Shown one piece after another: positions 1 through 10,177 of a stretch of DNA of 64,000 nucleotides (positions within the stretch are counted from its first letter, which is position 1; each line of letters starts with the position of its first letter). Source of the stretch: Candidatus Scybalomonas excrementigallinarum (GTDB lineage: Bacteria; Bacillota; Clostridia; Lachnospirales; Lachnospiraceae); assembly GCA_018710905.1 (NCBI GenBank), contig DVIZ01000084.1, positions 28,769 to 92,768 of the forward strand, in the 5' to 3' direction. Below the pieces are notes generated by a model, which searched no databases, was not told the origin of the DNA, and saw nothing but the letters and a program-made list of their open reading frames with translations. A program made the position numbers and the translations under genes.

Positions 1-1
1 A

Positions 2-979
2 AGGCAATTACAACAAAATAAGGCGGTGACCCTTTATAAGAGGAGTAAAAAAGATGCCATAAAACGGTTTTTATTTGGAAGTAAAGATAAAGAAGGAATT
101 GGTAAGCAAACCGTCGTCTATGTTTTATTATTTAGTATTGGATTTGTTTACTTATATCCCCTTTTATATATGATAAGCAAAAGTTTTATGTCAGTGGATG
201 ATTTATTGGACACTTCCATTAACTGGTTACCAAGTACCTTATATGTAGCCAATTATGAAAATGCGGCAAAGGCAATGGATTTTTGGAATACATTAAAAGA
301 TTCCATTATCGTAGCAGGCGTTCCGACCTTAATTAATATGTTCGTCTGTGCCGTCATTGGATACGGATTTGCCCGTTATGATTTTCGTGGGAAGAAACTG
401 ATGATGGGAATTTTATTATTCTCTTTTGTCCTTCCGCCACAGATTACAATGATGCCAACGTATGTTTTATATTCTGATATTGGTATATTAAATTCCTTAA
501 AGGCATTTATCATTCCTGCTATTTTAGGGCAGGGATTAAAAAGCCAGTTATACATTTTAGTATATTATCAATTTTTTAAACAAGTGCCAAAGGCGTTAAT
601 TGAGGCGGCAAAAATCGATGGAGCAGGTCATTTAAAAGCGTTCTTTAAAATTGCATTACCTTCCGCTGCGCCAGCCATATTAGTTGTATTTTTATTTTCT
701 ATCGTATGGTATTGGAACGAAGCGTATTTAACCCAATTGTATGTGGTAGGAGCATTTGCAGGTACCGATAGTTTTAATACACTTGTTGTTGCATTAAAAA
801 CATTTGAAGATAGTTATAACTCAGCGGCCAGTGTTGCCAATAGTCAAATGATTAATATCAACGAGTCTATTAAAATGGCAGCTACGATGCTTAGCATTTT
901 ACCATTGCTGTTGATGTATTTAGTTCTTCAAAGAAACTTTGTAGAAAGTATTGATCGTACGGGGATTACGGGAGAATAA
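2..979 (+). CDS. Sugar ABC transporter permease, MalG type (5' end probably off the window)
   Basis: Inner-membrane permease of a CUT1 carbohydrate importer, about six hydrophobic segments. The cytoplasmic EAA loop that docks on the ATPase is clear (EAAKIDGAGHLKAFF, then IALP, about residues 195-215 counted from GTG 26), and the protein ends in the usual short polar tail. The frame is open back to the window edge. The first candidate start, GTG at 26, has an AAGGCG directly abutting it with no spacing, so it is a poor start and the true one probably lies upstream. It is followed 65 nt later by a binding lipoprotein and then by two arabinofuranosidases, which suggests arabino-oligosaccharides as substrate (inference). 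The partner MalF-type permease must lie upstream, and no ATPase is visible. Confidence 0.88.
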   Translation, partial: RQLQQNKAVTLYKRSKKDAIKRFLFGSKDKEGIGKQTVVYVLLFSIGFVYLYPLLYMISKSFMSVDDLLDTSINWLPSTLYVANYENAAKAMDFWNTLKDSIIVAGVPTLINMFVCAVIGYGFARYDFRGKKLMMGILLFSFVLPPQITMMPTYVLYSDIGILNSLKAFIIPAILGQGLKSQLYILVYYQFFKQVPKALIEAAKIDGAGHLKAFFKIALPSAAPAILVVFLFSIVWYWNEAYLTQLYVVGAFAGTDSFNTLVVALKTFEDSYNSAASVANSQMININESIKMAATMLSILPLLLMYLVLQRNFVESIDRTGITGE

Positions 980-1044
980 ACGGCAAATACAAGCTGTTAT
1001 TCAATAAAAGCAAAAATATTTTAAGGAAGAAGGAGGGTTTCATA

Positions 1045-2595
1045 ATGAAATCAAGAAAATTTTTGAATGTTGCTTTGGCTGCGACTATGGTTATGACAAT
1101 GGCAGCTTCTCTGCTTACAGGGTGTGGCGGCAGTAAGAATGACAAAAAAGGTGAAGGTGATACTTCAAAATCGACGGTGGCAGAAAATGCAGGAGGAGAA
1201 AGCACAGGGCTTCCAGAGATGACAAGTGATGAAATCACATTGACTTATGTGCATTTTGATAATGATCCACTAGTACAATTTTTAGCTAAAAAATTTATGG
1301 AAAAGTATCCAAATATTACAGTAAAGACTCAATATTATGTAGCGGATGCAGAGTACAATAATACTTTGCTCAATATGGTGCAGACAGGGGATACACCAGA
1401 CTGCTTTATGATTCTTGGAAATTGTGACTTTGCTCTTTCCAATGGATTATTAGGTGATATGACAGAATATTGGGAAAAAGATGAAGAAAATCAAGCGATT
1501 CTCCCAACGATTAATTCAGCAAAAATGGGATATTATGGAACCGATATGAAATTGGCAACGCCAATGAAATTCTTCCCTGATATTGTTTATGCGGATAAGG
1601 CAGTTTTTGATAAATTAAATGTAGAAATGCCACCAACAGACTGGACATGGGATCAGATGGTACAATCTTTTAAAGATGTAACATCTCCAGATCAAGGAAT
1701 TTATGGATTTAACCAGTTCCATTCAATTGTAACGTATTATCCAATTGCAGCGGATAAAAACTGTATCGGTGAATTTGGATGGAATGGTGAATCTTATGAT
1801 ATGAGTTATTGGGCAGAAGGTGTTAACACTTGGGCAGAACTTGTAAATGGCAAATATCATGCACCATACTTTGATACAGACGAAGCAGAAGCATGGTTAG
1901 GCGACCGCACAATGTGGGCAGGATATTCAGGAAAAATCGGATATCAGTTAGATGCATTCTGGACTTATTTAAACTTATTTGATACAGCCGACTATCGAAG
2001 CAAAGGTATGGAATTTGTGCCTTATACAACTCCTAACGTAGATGGTGGTTCTGGAAATAAACTAGGCGTTTTTGACTTTGGTGGAATTTCCTCTTCTACT
2101 GAACATCCAAGAGAAGCTTATGAATTATTAAAATTCATGGGTTGGGGAGTTGATGGTTGGAAAGCAAAACTTGAGGCTTATAAAACAGTAACAGCAGAAG
2201 ATGGAACACCAATTTGGCAACAGTCTATGCCAGCTCCAATTACAACCGATGAAGATATTTGGAGTGAATTTACACAATCTTACTTCCCAACAGCAAATAG
2301 AACGATTGATTCTGTCGTTGATACTCGTACAGGAGAAGCCATTGCTAGCAAAGAAGAAGATGAAAAATATGGAACGTATTGGGACGATTATTTTGCAAAC
2401 TGTAAAAATGTCATTCCATTTGGTGATACACAAATCCCTGGATTTGCAGATTTTATTGCCAATGCGTACGCAGGAATTGAAGATTCCGTTTTAAATGGTG
2501 GAAACGCTTCTGACTATATTGAAGAATTGAATAAAAAAGCAGAAGAAGCACATGCAGCTGCAATGGAAGCCATTGAAGAAATGTATGGAAAATAG
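1045..2595 (+). CDS. Extracellular sugar-binding lipoprotein (solute-binding protein family 1)
   Basis: Lipid-anchored substrate-binding component of the ABC importer whose permease precedes it. There is a signal peptide with lipobox LLTGC (Cys27) and a low-complexity Gly/Ser/Lys/Glu linker to about residue 60. The mature family 1 fold follows (ITLTYVHFDNDPLVQF, then the typical FMEKYPNI segment). Its length of 516 aa suits a CUT1 binding protein for oligosaccharides. The ATG is preceded by a good AGGAGG-like site (GAAGGAGGG). The gene is separated from the downstream GH43 gene by a perfect 13-bp hairpin, which could let the binding protein be made in excess. The arabinan/arabinoxylan link is inferred from the neighbours only. 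Confidence 0.9.
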   Translation: MKSRKFLNVALAATMVMTMAASLLTGCGGSKNDKKGEGDTSKSTVAENAGGESTGLPEMTSDEITLTYVHFDNDPLVQFLAKKFMEKYPNITVKTQYYVADAEYNNTLLNMVQTGDTPDCFMILGNCDFALSNGLLGDMTEYWEKDEENQAILPTINSAKMGYYGTDMKLATPMKFFPDIVYADKAVFDKLNVEMPPTDWTWDQMVQSFKDVTSPDQGIYGFNQFHSIVTYYPIAADKNCIGEFGWNGESYDMSYWAEGVNTWAELVNGKYHAPYFDTDEAEAWLGDRTMWAGYSGKIGYQLDAFWTYLNLFDTADYRSKGMEFVPYTTPNVDGGSGNKLGVFDFGGISSSTEHPREAYELLKFMGWGVDGWKAKLEAYKTVTAEDGTPIWQQSMPAPITTDEDIWSEFTQSYFPTANRTIDSVVDTRTGEAIASKEEDEKYGTYWDDYFANCKNVIPFGDTQIPGFADFIANAYAGIEDSVLNGGNASDYIEELNKKAEEAHAAAMEAIEEMYGK

Positions 2596-2608
2596 AGGAT
2601 GAAAATAA

Positions 2609-2641
2609 GGCTGTTGTAAAACGTTCTATTTTACAACAGCC
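2609..2641 (+). terminator. Intra-operon hairpin (partial terminator or mRNA-stabilising)
   Basis: Perfect 13-bp inverted repeat (GGCTGTTGTAAAA / TTTTACAACAGCC) around a 7-nt loop, directly after the binding-protein stop codon. It is followed by CCCATAAAAAG rather than a T tract, so it is unlikely to be a full terminator. Similar GGTTGTTGC-type hairpins lie at 33700 and 50231. Confidence 0.7.
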
Positions 2642-2670
2642 CCCATAAAAAGGGTGAAAGAGAGGGTAAC

Positions 2671-3645
2671 ATGAAAGCGTCACAAGTAAAAAATACAGGA
2701 TATAACGAACCTTTTATTGCACAAAGAGCCGATCCTTTTATTGGAAAAGCCTCTGATGGAACTTATTACTTTACAGCATCTGTTCCGGAATACGATCGGT
2801 TAGTATTGCGCCATGCAAAGACCATTGCACAATTAAAGGATGCAAAAGAAGTAGAAATTTGGCATAAACATGAAAGTGGACCACAAAGTAAACATATTTG
2901 GGCGCCAGAAATTCACTATGTTTTTGGAAAATGGCATATGTACTATGCGGCTGGGGAAGTAGAAGATATATGGAAAATTCGTCCGTATGTATTGCAGTGC
3001 CAAAGCGATGATCCGATGAAAGGGCCTTGGAAAGAATTAGGAGCAATGAAACCAGCAAAAGAAGATAGCTACTCTCTTCGCTCTTTTTCTCTTGATGCTA
3101 CTATTTTAGAACATAAAGGACGCTGCTATTATATTTGGGCAGAAAAAACAGGAGTGGGAAAACAGATTTCTAATCTCTATATTGCAGAGATGGAGTCTGC
3201 AAATCAGCTAAAGACAGCACAAGTGTTGTTGACAACTCCGGATTATGACTGGGAACGAGTGGATTTTTGGGTCAATGAAGGTCCAGCCATTTTAAAACAT
3301 GATGGTAAGATCTTTTTAACTTATTCTGCAAGTGGTACAGGCGCTTGCTACTGCATGGGACTTTTAAGTGTAGAAGAGGATGCAGAAATTTTAGATCCTC
3401 GTGTTTGGAAAAAGGAACGTTTTCCTGTGCTTGCTACAGACGAAGAAAAGGGAATTTATGGTCCAGGGCATAATTCTTTTGTAAAGGCAGAAGATGGAGA
3501 AACAGATCTTTGTGTATTCCATTTTCGACAATATGATGAAATAACAGGAGATCCGCTATATGATCCAAACCGACACACGAAGATTATGAAAGTGGGTTGG
3601 AAAGAGGATGGAACTCCTAGTTTTCAATATGAAAAAGAAACATGA
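2671..3645 (+). CDS. GH43 family glycosidase, probable alpha-L-arabinofuranosidase
   Basis: Five-bladed beta-propeller glycosidase, cytoplasmic since there is no signal peptide. The three GH43 acidic residues are identifiable: base Asp21 in RADPF, pKa-modulating Asp142 in SFSLDAT, and acid Glu203 in WVNEGPA. The length of 324 aa fits a single catalytic domain without a carbohydrate-binding module. Removal of terminal arabinofuranose from imported oligosaccharides fits the adjacent GH51 gene, whose best start lies 24 nt downstream. Exact subfamily and linkage cannot be read from sequence alone; a xylosidase activity is possible. Confidence 0.85.
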   Translation: MKASQVKNTGYNEPFIAQRADPFIGKASDGTYYFTASVPEYDRLVLRHAKTIAQLKDAKEVEIWHKHESGPQSKHIWAPEIHYVFGKWHMYYAAGEVEDIWKIRPYVLQCQSDDPMKGPWKELGAMKPAKEDSYSLRSFSLDATILEHKGRCYYIWAEKTGVGKQISNLYIAEMESANQLKTAQVLLTTPDYDWERVDFWVNEGPAILKHDGKIFLTYSASGTGACYCMGLLSVEEDAEILDPRVWKKERFPVLATDEEKGIYGPGHNSFVKAEDGETDLCVFHFRQYDEITGDPLYDPNRHTKIMKVGWKEDGTPSFQYEKET

Positions 3646-3668
3646 AATTGGAAGGAGATAGTGTATTT

Positions 3669-5174
3669 ATGGCAAAATTAGTAATTAACACAAATCGAAA
3701 ATTGAATAAAATTCATAAAGAGATTCAAGGACATTTTTCAGAACATCTTGGTCGCTGCATTTATGAAGGAATTTATGTGGGAGAAGAGTCAGAAATTCCA
3801 AATGTCAATGGTATGCGCACCGATGTTGTAGAAGCGTTAAAACAGATCAAAGTACCAGTTCTTCGTTGGCCAGGAGGCTGTTTTGCCGATGAATATCATT
3901 GGAAAGATGGTATTGGACCAAAAGAAGAGAGAAAGAAAATCGTCAATACCCATTGGGGTGGCGTTGTAGAAGATAATAGTTTTGGAACCCATGAGTTTTT
4001 TGAACTTTGTCGTCAGCTTGGTTGTGAAACTTATGTCAATGGAAACATGGGAAGCGGAACCGTACAAGAGATGTCAGAATGGGTAGAATATATGACATTT
4101 GAAGGTATCTCTCCTATGGCAGAATTAAGAGAAAAAAATGGACAAAAAGAAGCTTGGAATGTGGATTTCTTTGGTGTTGGAAATGAAAACTGGGGCTGTG
4201 GCGGAAATATGAATCCAGAGTTTTATGGAAATATGTACCGTCGATATCAGACTTATGTTCGTTGCTATGATCCAAAACGTCCGATTAAAAAAATTGCTTG
4301 TGGCGCTAATGTTGATGACTACGAGTGGACAGAAAAAGTGATGAAAACGACATTTACGAGATGTCCTGACTTTTTGCACGGATTTATGGATGGATTATCC
4401 CTTCATTATTATACGCATCCAGGCGGATGGGAAAACAAAGGAAGTGCCACAGACTTTGATGAAAAAATGTGGTATCAGACAATGAAAAAAACATGGTATA
4501 TGGAAGAACTCATTCGTCGTCATGGTGCAATTATGGATCAATATGATCCAGAAAAGAAAGTGGGAATGATTATTGATGAATGGGGAACATGGTATGATGT
4601 GGAACCAGGAACAAATCCAGGATTTTTATATCAGCAAAATACAATGAGAGATGCATTAGTGGCGGGAATTAATTTAAATATTTTCAATAAACATAGCGAT
4701 CGTATTCAAATGGCAAACCTTGCCCAGATGGTTAACGTATTACAAGCAGTTCTTTTAACAGAGGGAGAAAAGATGATTAAAACTCCAACGTATCATGTGT
4801 TTGATATGTATAAATATCATCAAGATGCAATGTTATTAGATAGTAATATTGAAGTGGAAGAAGTGGGATTAGAAGACCACAACATGGTACCAAACTTAAG
4901 TGAATCCGTATCCATTGATGAACAAAATATCATGCATATTACGGTTACAAACTTAGATCTTGAAAAGAGCTATCCGATTGATACAACAATTCTCGGTTCT
5001 CATGCAAAAGAGATCAAAGGGGAAATTGTAACGGGACAAATGGGAGATAAAAATACATTTGAAAATCCAGAAGAAGTAAAAGTAGAATCATTTAATGAAG
5101 TAACAGAAACAAAAGAAGGAATTCAATTTACAATTCCAGCTTGTAGCGTATTGCATTTAGCGGTTTCTTTATGA
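3669..5174 (+). CDS. Alpha-L-arabinofuranosidase, GH51
   Basis: Intracellular retaining arabinofuranosidase. The acid/base Glu173 lies in GNENWG and the nucleophile Glu304 in IIDEWG; an N-terminal [18 protein letters not shown] stretch is also diagnostic of GH51. Length is 501 aa, normal for the family. An upstream in-frame ATG at 3642 overlaps the GH43 stop, but ATG 3669 is chosen because it has an AAGGAG site about 11 nt upstream and begins with the family-typical N-terminus. Together with the GH43 enzyme it would release free arabinose from imported arabino-oligosaccharides. No arabinose isomerase or ribulokinase is in view. Confidence 0.92.
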   Translation: MAKLVINTNRKLNKIHKEIQGHFSEHLGRCIYEGIYVGEESEIPNVNGMRTDVVEALKQIKVPVLRWPGGCFADEYHWKDGIGPKEERKKIVNTHWGGVVEDNSFGTHEFFELCRQLGCETYVNGNMGSGTVQEMSEWVEYMTFEGISPMAELREKNGQKEAWNVDFFGVGNENWGCGGNMNPEFYGNMYRRYQTYVRCYDPKRPIKKIACGANVDDYEWTEKVMKTTFTRCPDFLHGFMDGLSLHYYTHPGGWENKGSATDFDEKMWYQTMKKTWYMEELIRRHGAIMDQYDPEKKVGMIIDEWGTWYDVEPGTNPGFLYQQNTMRDALVAGINLNIFNKHSDRIQMANLAQMVNVLQAVLLTEGEKMIKTPTYHVFDMYKYHQDAMLLDSNIEVEEVGLEDHNMVPNLSESVSIDEQNIMHITVTNLDLEKSYPIDTTILGSHAKEIKGEIVTGQMGDKNTFENPEEVKVESFNEVTETKEGIQFTIPACSVLHLAVSL

Positions 5175-5187
5175 TGATAATAGGAGC

Positions 5188-5278
5188 GCTAAGAAGTTTA
5201 TAAACAAATTTCTTAGCATAAAAAAAGACAATGTTATCGGTTTCCAATGAAGTGAAATTTGAGTAACATTGTCTTTTT
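5188..5278. terminator. Bidirectional terminator between GH51 and argG
   Basis: Two stem-loops in the convergent gap. The first is GCTAAGAA / TTCTTAGC (5188-5195 and 5210-5217). The second is a 15-bp perfect stem, AAAAAGACAATGTTA (5222-5236) with TAACATTGTCTTTTT (5264-5278). It ends in T5 on the plus strand and, read from the minus strand, also ends in a T run, so it can serve both genes. Confidence 0.85.
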
Positions 5279-5307
5279 GTATTCGTTTTTTATTTCGGTT
5301 TTCTTAT

Positions 5308-6531
5308 TTAGTTTTTCTTATTTACTTCCGCCATTTTCATTGCACGAACTTTTAATGGAAGTCCAAATAATGTGATAAAGCCATCAGCATCATGGTGATC
5401 GTAAAGTTCTCCTGTTGTAAAGGAAGCTAAAGATTCGCTATATAAACTATATGGAGAAGTAGTACCAGCTTTTATAATATTGCCTTTATAAAGTTTGAAT
5501 TTCACTTCACCAGTGACATATTCTTGTGTTACATCTACAAAGGCTTGAATGGCTTCACGAAGAGGAGTAAACCATTTTCCTTCATAGACGATTTGAGCGA
5601 ATTTATTTCCCATATCTTTTTTTGTTTCCATTGTAGCGCGATCCAGCACTAATTCTTCTAATTGAGCGTGAGCTTCCATAAGAATCGTTCCACCAGGTGT
5701 TTCATAAACACCGCGAGATTTCATACCTACAACACGGTTTTCTACAATATCTACGATACCGATTCCGTGTTTTCCACCTAATTCATTTAACTTTGTAATA
5801 ATTTCTGACACTTTCATTTTTTCTCCGTTAAGAGAAGTTGGAATCCCTTTTTCAAATGTCATTGTCACATATTCTCCTTCATCAGGAGCTTGTTCTGGAG
5901 AAACACCAAGAACTAATAAGTGGTCATAGTTTGGTTCACAAGCAGGATCTTCAAGTTCTAATCCTTCGTGGCTAATATGCCATAAGTTGCGGTCACGGCT
6001 ATAACTGCTATCCGCAGAAAATGGAAGATCGATTCCATGTTGTTTGCAATATTCAATTTCATCTTCACGAGATTGCATCGTCCAAACATCGGTCATACGC
6101 CAAGGAGCGATGATTTTTAAGTCAGGTGCTAACGCTTTAATTCCAAGTTCAAAACGAATTTGATCGTTTCCTTTTCCTGTGGCACCATGGCAGATGGCAG
6201 TAGCACCTTCTTTTCTAGCGATTTCCACTAATTTTTTTGCAATGCCAGGACGTGCCATAGAAGTTCCAAGTAAGTATTTGTTTTCGTAAACAGCGCCAGC
6301 TTTTACACATGGCATAATGTAATCATCACAAAATTCATCTACGATGTTTTCAATATAAAGTTTGGAAGCGCCGGATAATTTTGCTCTTTCTTCTAATCCA
6401 TCTAGTTCTTCTCCTTGACCGCAGTCAACACAACAACAAATAACATCGTAGTTAAAGTTTTCTTTTAACCAAGGAATAATAGCAGTGGTATCAAGACCGC
6501 CAGAATATGCTAAAACGACTTTTTCTTTCAT
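5308..6531 (-). CDS. argG: Argininosuccinate synthase
   Basis: Catalyses ATP-dependent condensation of citrulline with aspartate, the penultimate step of arginine synthesis, in the cytoplasm. The N-terminal ATP pyrophosphatase loop AYSGGLDT is at residues 8-15. The citrulline/aspartate-binding stretches [13 protein letters not shown] and SRDRNLWH follow. The protein is 407 aa, the normal length. The start is the ATG at 6531 with GGAGG just upstream, not the in-frame ATG 15 nt earlier. It is transcribed divergently from argCJBD. The partner argH is not in the window. Confidence 0.96.
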   Translation of the reverse strand: MKEKVVLAYSGGLDTTAIIPWLKENFNYDVICCCVDCGQGEELDGLEERAKLSGASKLYIENIVDEFCDDYIMPCVKAGAVYENKYLLGTSMARPGIAKKLVEIARKEGATAICHGATGKGNDQIRFELGIKALAPDLKIIAPWRMTDVWTMQSREDEIEYCKQHGIDLPFSADSSYSRDRNLWHISHEGLELEDPACEPNYDHLLVLGVSPEQAPDEGEYVTMTFEKGIPTSLNGEKMKVSEIITKLNELGGKHGIGIVDIVENRVVGMKSRGVYETPGGTILMEAHAQLEELVLDRATMETKKDMGNKFAQIVYEGKWFTPLREAIQAFVDVTQEYVTGEVKFKLYKGNIIKAGTTSPYSLYSESLASFTTGELYDHHDADGFITLFGLPLKVRAMKMAEVNKKN

Positions 6532-6585
6532 AATGAGATCCTCCAATCACCAATCTATAGTATCAATTTTTTTCTGTTGGTATTT

Positions 6586-6640
6586 ACTATACTACTAAAA
6601 TGAATATTATGCAATAGAAAAATGAATATTTATTGTATTT
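6586..6640 (-). promoter_or_regulatory. argG promoter with ARG-box-like repeats
   Basis: On the minus strand, TTGCAT (6609-6614) is separated by 17 nt from TATAGT (6586-6591). Two copies of TGAATATT on the plus strand (6601-6608 and 6623-6630, 22 nt apart, about two helical turns) overlap the -35 region. They resemble ArgR/AhrC half-sites (TGAAT...). Promoter placement is seen in the sequence; ArgR binding is inference. Confidence 0.5.
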
Positions 6641-6807
6641 TTATTTAAACAAAGGGAGGGTGAAAATGATTACTATATAGAAAAAAGAACGGAATAAAAT
6701 GATTATATACTATAATATACTAAGAAATACTTTGGGTTTATGAAAATTAGTTCAAGTGATTTTTTTATAAACCTATGTAAAAAAATACAAAAATTCCAAA
6801 AAATGTA

Positions 6808-6836
6808 TTGCATAAAAATATATAATGATGTATAAT
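6808..6836 (+). promoter_or_regulatory. argCJBD promoter
   Basis: TTGCAT (6808-6813), a 17-nt spacer and TATAAT (6831-6836), 71 nt before argC. The gap 6532-6907 holds this and the argG promoter and otherwise only A/T-rich sequence; no extra ORF or riboswitch was seen. Confidence 0.65.
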
Positions 6837-6907
6837 TATGAGAAAAATTCAATAAATATACAAAAAACATTATTAGGATAGAATGAGAGTAAGAAAGGAA
6901 GAGGTTT

Positions 6908-7948
6908 ATGATAAAAGTAGGAATTATTGGTTCGACTGGATATGCAGGCCAAGAACTTGTTCGGATTTTGTTACAACATAAAGAGGCAGAAATTGTATGG
7001 TATGGCTCTCGAAGTTATATTGATAAAAAGTATGCTTCTATTTTTGGAAATCTATTTGAGTTAGTAGATGCAAGTTGTATGGATGACAATATCGATGAAT
7101 TGGCGGATAAGGTGGATGTGATTTTTACAGCGACACCCCAAGGGCTTTGTGCTTCTCTTATAAAGGAAGAGATATTATCGAAAGTGAAAATGATTGACTT
7201 AAGTGCGGATTTTCGTATCAAAGATGTGGACACTTATGAAAAATGGTATGGAATCCAGCATAAAAGTCCTTCTTATATAAAAGAAGCGGTATATGGACTT
7301 TGTGAAGTGAATCGAGAGAAAATCAAACAGGCGAGACTTGTTGCAAATCCAGGTTGCTATCCAACTTGTTCCTTTTTATCCATCTATCCTCTTGTAAAAG
7401 AAGGATTGCTTGATACGAATACGATTATTATTGATGCCAAATCTGGAACATCAGGGGCAGGGAGAGGAAGTAAAGTCGATAACCTTTATTGTGAAGTCAA
7501 TGAAAATATAAAAGCCTATGGGGTGGCGGGGCATCGCCATACACCAGAAATTGAGGAACAGCTTTCTTATGCCGCAGGCGAAACAGTGATGATTAATTTT
7601 ACGCCTCATCTTGTTCCAATGAATCGTGGAATTTTGGTAACGGCCTATGCTTCTTTAAAGAAACAAGTCTCTTATGAGGAAGTAAAGGAGATTTATGATT
7701 CTTATTATAAGAAAGAAAAGTTTGTTCGAGTTCTTGAAAAAGACTGTTATCCACAGACGAGATGGGTAGAAGGAAGCAACTATGTGGATGTCAATTTTAA
7801 AATTGATGAGCGAACAAATCGTATCATTATGATGGGAGCGATGGATAATTTAGTAAAAGGAGCAGCAGGGCAAGCAGTACAAAATATGAATCTTTTATTT
7901 GGTCTTCCAGAAGAAGAAGGATTAGAACTTGTTCCAATGTTTCCGTAA
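6908..7948 (+). CDS. argC: N-acetyl-gamma-glutamyl-phosphate reductase
   Basis: NADPH-dependent reduction of N-acetylglutamyl phosphate, third step of ornithine synthesis. It has an N-terminal Rossmann motif (GIIGSTGYAGQEL) and catalytic Cys150 in ANPGCYPT. A His-containing AGHRHTPE segment of the dehydrogenase family follows. At 346 aa it is the long type typical of Firmicutes. It is the first gene of a tight argC-argJ-argB-argD operon. The order C-J-B-D is the classical Gram-positive one. Confidence 0.96.
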   Translation: MIKVGIIGSTGYAGQELVRILLQHKEAEIVWYGSRSYIDKKYASIFGNLFELVDASCMDDNIDELADKVDVIFTATPQGLCASLIKEEILSKVKMIDLSADFRIKDVDTYEKWYGIQHKSPSYIKEAVYGLCEVNREKIKQARLVANPGCYPTCSFLSIYPLVKEGLLDTNTIIIDAKSGTSGAGRGSKVDNLYCEVNENIKAYGVAGHRHTPEIEEQLSYAAGETVMINFTPHLVPMNRGILVTAYASLKKQVSYEEVKEIYDSYYKKEKFVRVLEKDCYPQTRWVEGSNYVDVNFKIDERTNRIIMMGAMDNLVKGAAGQAVQNMNLLFGLPEEEGLELVPMFP

Positions 7949-7992
7949 AAATTAGAATGATTTCATAAGGAATGATAAGAAGGAGAATGAAT

Positions 7993-9219
7993 ATGAAAGT
8001 AATCGATGGTGGCGTAACTTCAGCAAAAGGATTTCAAGCAGCAGGGCTTCATGCAGGAATTCGTAAAGGGAAGTCAAAAAAAGATATGGCATTAATTTAT
8101 AGTGAAATACCAGCAGTGTTTGCAGGGACATTTACAAGAAATAAAGTAAAAGCAGCTCCTGTAAAATGGGGAAAACAATTAGTAAAAACACAGAAAAAGG
8201 TACAGGCGATTGTTGTAAATAGCGGTGTTGCCAATGCTTGTACAGGCGAAGAAGGCATGAAAAATTGTGAGAACATGGCAAAGATGACCGCAAAGAAATT
8301 AGGACTTCAAAAAGAGGAAGTGCTTGTTTGTTCTACAGGTGTCATTGGAAATCAACTGCCAATGAATATGATTGAGGCGGGAATTGAGCTTTTAGTACCT
8401 GCGTTAAAAGAGGATAGACAATCCGCCAGTATGGCGGCAGAGGCCATTATGACGACGGATACCCATAAAAAAGAAATTGCGGTGACATTTGAAATCGATG
8501 GAACCGTGGTGACAATGGGTGGTATGTGTAAAGGTTCTGGCATGATTCACCCGAATATGGGAACGATGCTAGCTTTTATTACAACGGATATCGCTATTAC
8601 AAAAGAAATGTTACAAAAAGCGCTGTATGATAATGTACAAGATACTTATAATATGGTTTCTGTTGATGGGGACACATCAACTAATGACACGGCTTACATA
8701 CTAGCCAATGGATTGGCAGGGAATCCTGTGATCGATTGTGAAAATGAATCTTATAAAAAATTTGTAGAAGCCCTTAATTATGTCAACACGTATTTGGCAA
8801 AACGGATCGCAGAAGATGGAGAAGGGGCTACAAAGTTATTTGAAGTAACGGTTATTAATGGGAAGACAAAAGAAGATGCGAAGCTGTTAAGCAAATCCGT
8901 TGCTTGCTCTAATTTAACAAAAGCAGCTCTTTATGGAAAAGATGCCAACTGGGGAAGAATCTTTTGTGCGATGGGATATTCTGGAGCGGAATTTGATCCG
9001 GATAAGGCGGATATTACGATAAAAAGTGAATATGGAAGTCTTTGTTTAGTAAAAGATGGGCTCGCAACGGGATATGATGAAGAGGCTGCAACAAAAATTT
9101 TATCTTCTTCCCATGTTATCTGTATCGCGGATGTAAAAGGTGGTACGGAAGAAGCTACGGCTTGGGGCTGTGATTTAACCCATGAATATGTGAACATTAA
9201 CGCAGATTACCGCTCTTGA
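7993..9219 (+). CDS. argJ: Glutamate N-acetyltransferase / amino-acid acetyltransferase
   Basis: ArgJ recycles the acetyl group from N-acetylornithine to glutamate and, in bifunctional versions, also uses acetyl-CoA. The family self-cleaves before a conserved Thr, which here is Thr191 in the NMGTMLAF motif (usually NMATML; the Gly is a small variation). The start at ATG 7993 is chosen because the AAGGAG at 7980-7985 is 7 nt away; in-frame ATGs at 7972 and 7987 are badly spaced. The protein is 408 aa. Because an acetyl-recycling ArgJ is present, a separate ArgE is not required. Confidence 0.95.
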   Translation: MKVIDGGVTSAKGFQAAGLHAGIRKGKSKKDMALIYSEIPAVFAGTFTRNKVKAAPVKWGKQLVKTQKKVQAIVVNSGVANACTGEEGMKNCENMAKMTAKKLGLQKEEVLVCSTGVIGNQLPMNMIEAGIELLVPALKEDRQSASMAAEAIMTTDTHKKEIAVTFEIDGTVVTMGGMCKGSGMIHPNMGTMLAFITTDIAITKEMLQKALYDNVQDTYNMVSVDGDTSTNDTAYILANGLAGNPVIDCENESYKKFVEALNYVNTYLAKRIAEDGEGATKLFEVTVINGKTKEDAKLLSKSVACSNLTKAALYGKDANWGRIFCAMGYSGAEFDPDKADITIKSEYGSLCLVKDGLATGYDEEAATKILSSSHVICIADVKGGTEEATAWGCDLTHEYVNINADYRS

Positions 9220-9268
9220 TGCTAAAAAGAAACTCATGAATAGGATAGGAAGGAAAGAGGAGAAAGAA

Positions 9269-10147
9269 ATGCAAGTAGAAAGTGAAGTTATGTTAAAAGC
9301 CCATACATTAATCGAAGCGTTGCCTTATATTCGTAGATTTAATGGGGCAAAAATTGTTGTAAAGTATGGAGGGAGTGCCATGCTTGATGAGGATTTAAAA
9401 TATAATGTGATTAAAGATGTGGCTCTTTTAAAGCTGATTGGAATGAAGCCGATTATTGTCCATGGAGGCGGAAAAGAAATTAGCAAATGGGTGACGTTGT
9501 TAGGAAAAGAACCTAAGTTTGTCAATGGGCTTCGTGTGACCGATGAAGATACGATAGAAGTGGCAGAAATGGTACTCAATAAAGTGAATAAAAGTCTTGT
9601 GGCAATGATGGAAAAACAGGGTATTAAAGCGGTTGGATTAAGTGGACGCGATGGGGGAATGCTTCGGGTGGAGAAGAAATATTCGGATGGAAAAGATATC
9701 GGATTCGTTGGACAGGTAAAAGAGGTGCAAGCAGATTTATTAGAAAACTTAATGGAAGATGATTATGTTCCTGTTATCGCACCCATCGGATTAGGAGATG
9801 AATTTGAAGCGTATAATATCAATGCCGATGATGCGGCCTGTGCCATTGCAAAAGGGATTCATGCAGAAAAATTAGTGTTTTTAACGGATATTGAAGGTGT
9901 TTATGTGGATCCAAACGATAAAGAAACGCTGATTTCAGAGATGGACTTACCAACGGCAAAAAAATTTATTGAAAATGGAGTTGTCGGCGGTGGAATGATT
10001 CCAAAGCTCACCAATTGTATTGAAGCGGTGGAAAGTGGAGTAGGAAGAGTCCATATTTTAGATGGGCGTCAAAAACATTGTCTCCTTCTTGAGTTTTTCA
10101 CTGAGAAAGGAATTGGAACAGCAATTGTAAAAGAACCTTTATTTTAA
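9269..10147 (+). CDS. argB: Acetylglutamate kinase
   Basis: Phosphorylates N-acetylglutamate. It shows the amino-acid kinase fold with the KYGGSAM phosphate loop and [11 protein letters not shown] near the N-terminus, and the C-terminal nucleotide-binding GGMIPKL. The start at ATG 9269 follows an AGGAG site; an in-frame ATG at 9236 would add 11 non-conserved residues. It has 292 aa. An N-terminal helix (about residues 5-25) of the kind found in arginine-inhibited hexameric ArgB is present, so feedback inhibition by arginine is plausible. Confidence 0.95.
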   Translation: MQVESEVMLKAHTLIEALPYIRRFNGAKIVVKYGGSAMLDEDLKYNVIKDVALLKLIGMKPIIVHGGGKEISKWVTLLGKEPKFVNGLRVTDEDTIEVAEMVLNKVNKSLVAMMEKQGIKAVGLSGRDGGMLRVEKKYSDGKDIGFVGQVKEVQADLLENLMEDDYVPVIAPIGLGDEFEAYNINADDAACAIAKGIHAEKLVFLTDIEGVYVDPNDKETLISEMDLPTAKKFIENGVVGGGMIPKLTNCIEAVESGVGRVHILDGRQKHCLLLEFFTEKGIGTAIVKEPLF

Positions 10148-10177
10148 ACAAATTATGAGAAAGGAAGGAATGGGGAC

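Noticed and set aside
7972..7992. Upstream in-frame start codons for argJ (and likewise argB 9236, argG 6546, GH51 3642, XRE 35889)
   Set aside because: The longer starts are badly spaced from, or lack, a Shine-Dalgarno site and add residues not typical of the families.
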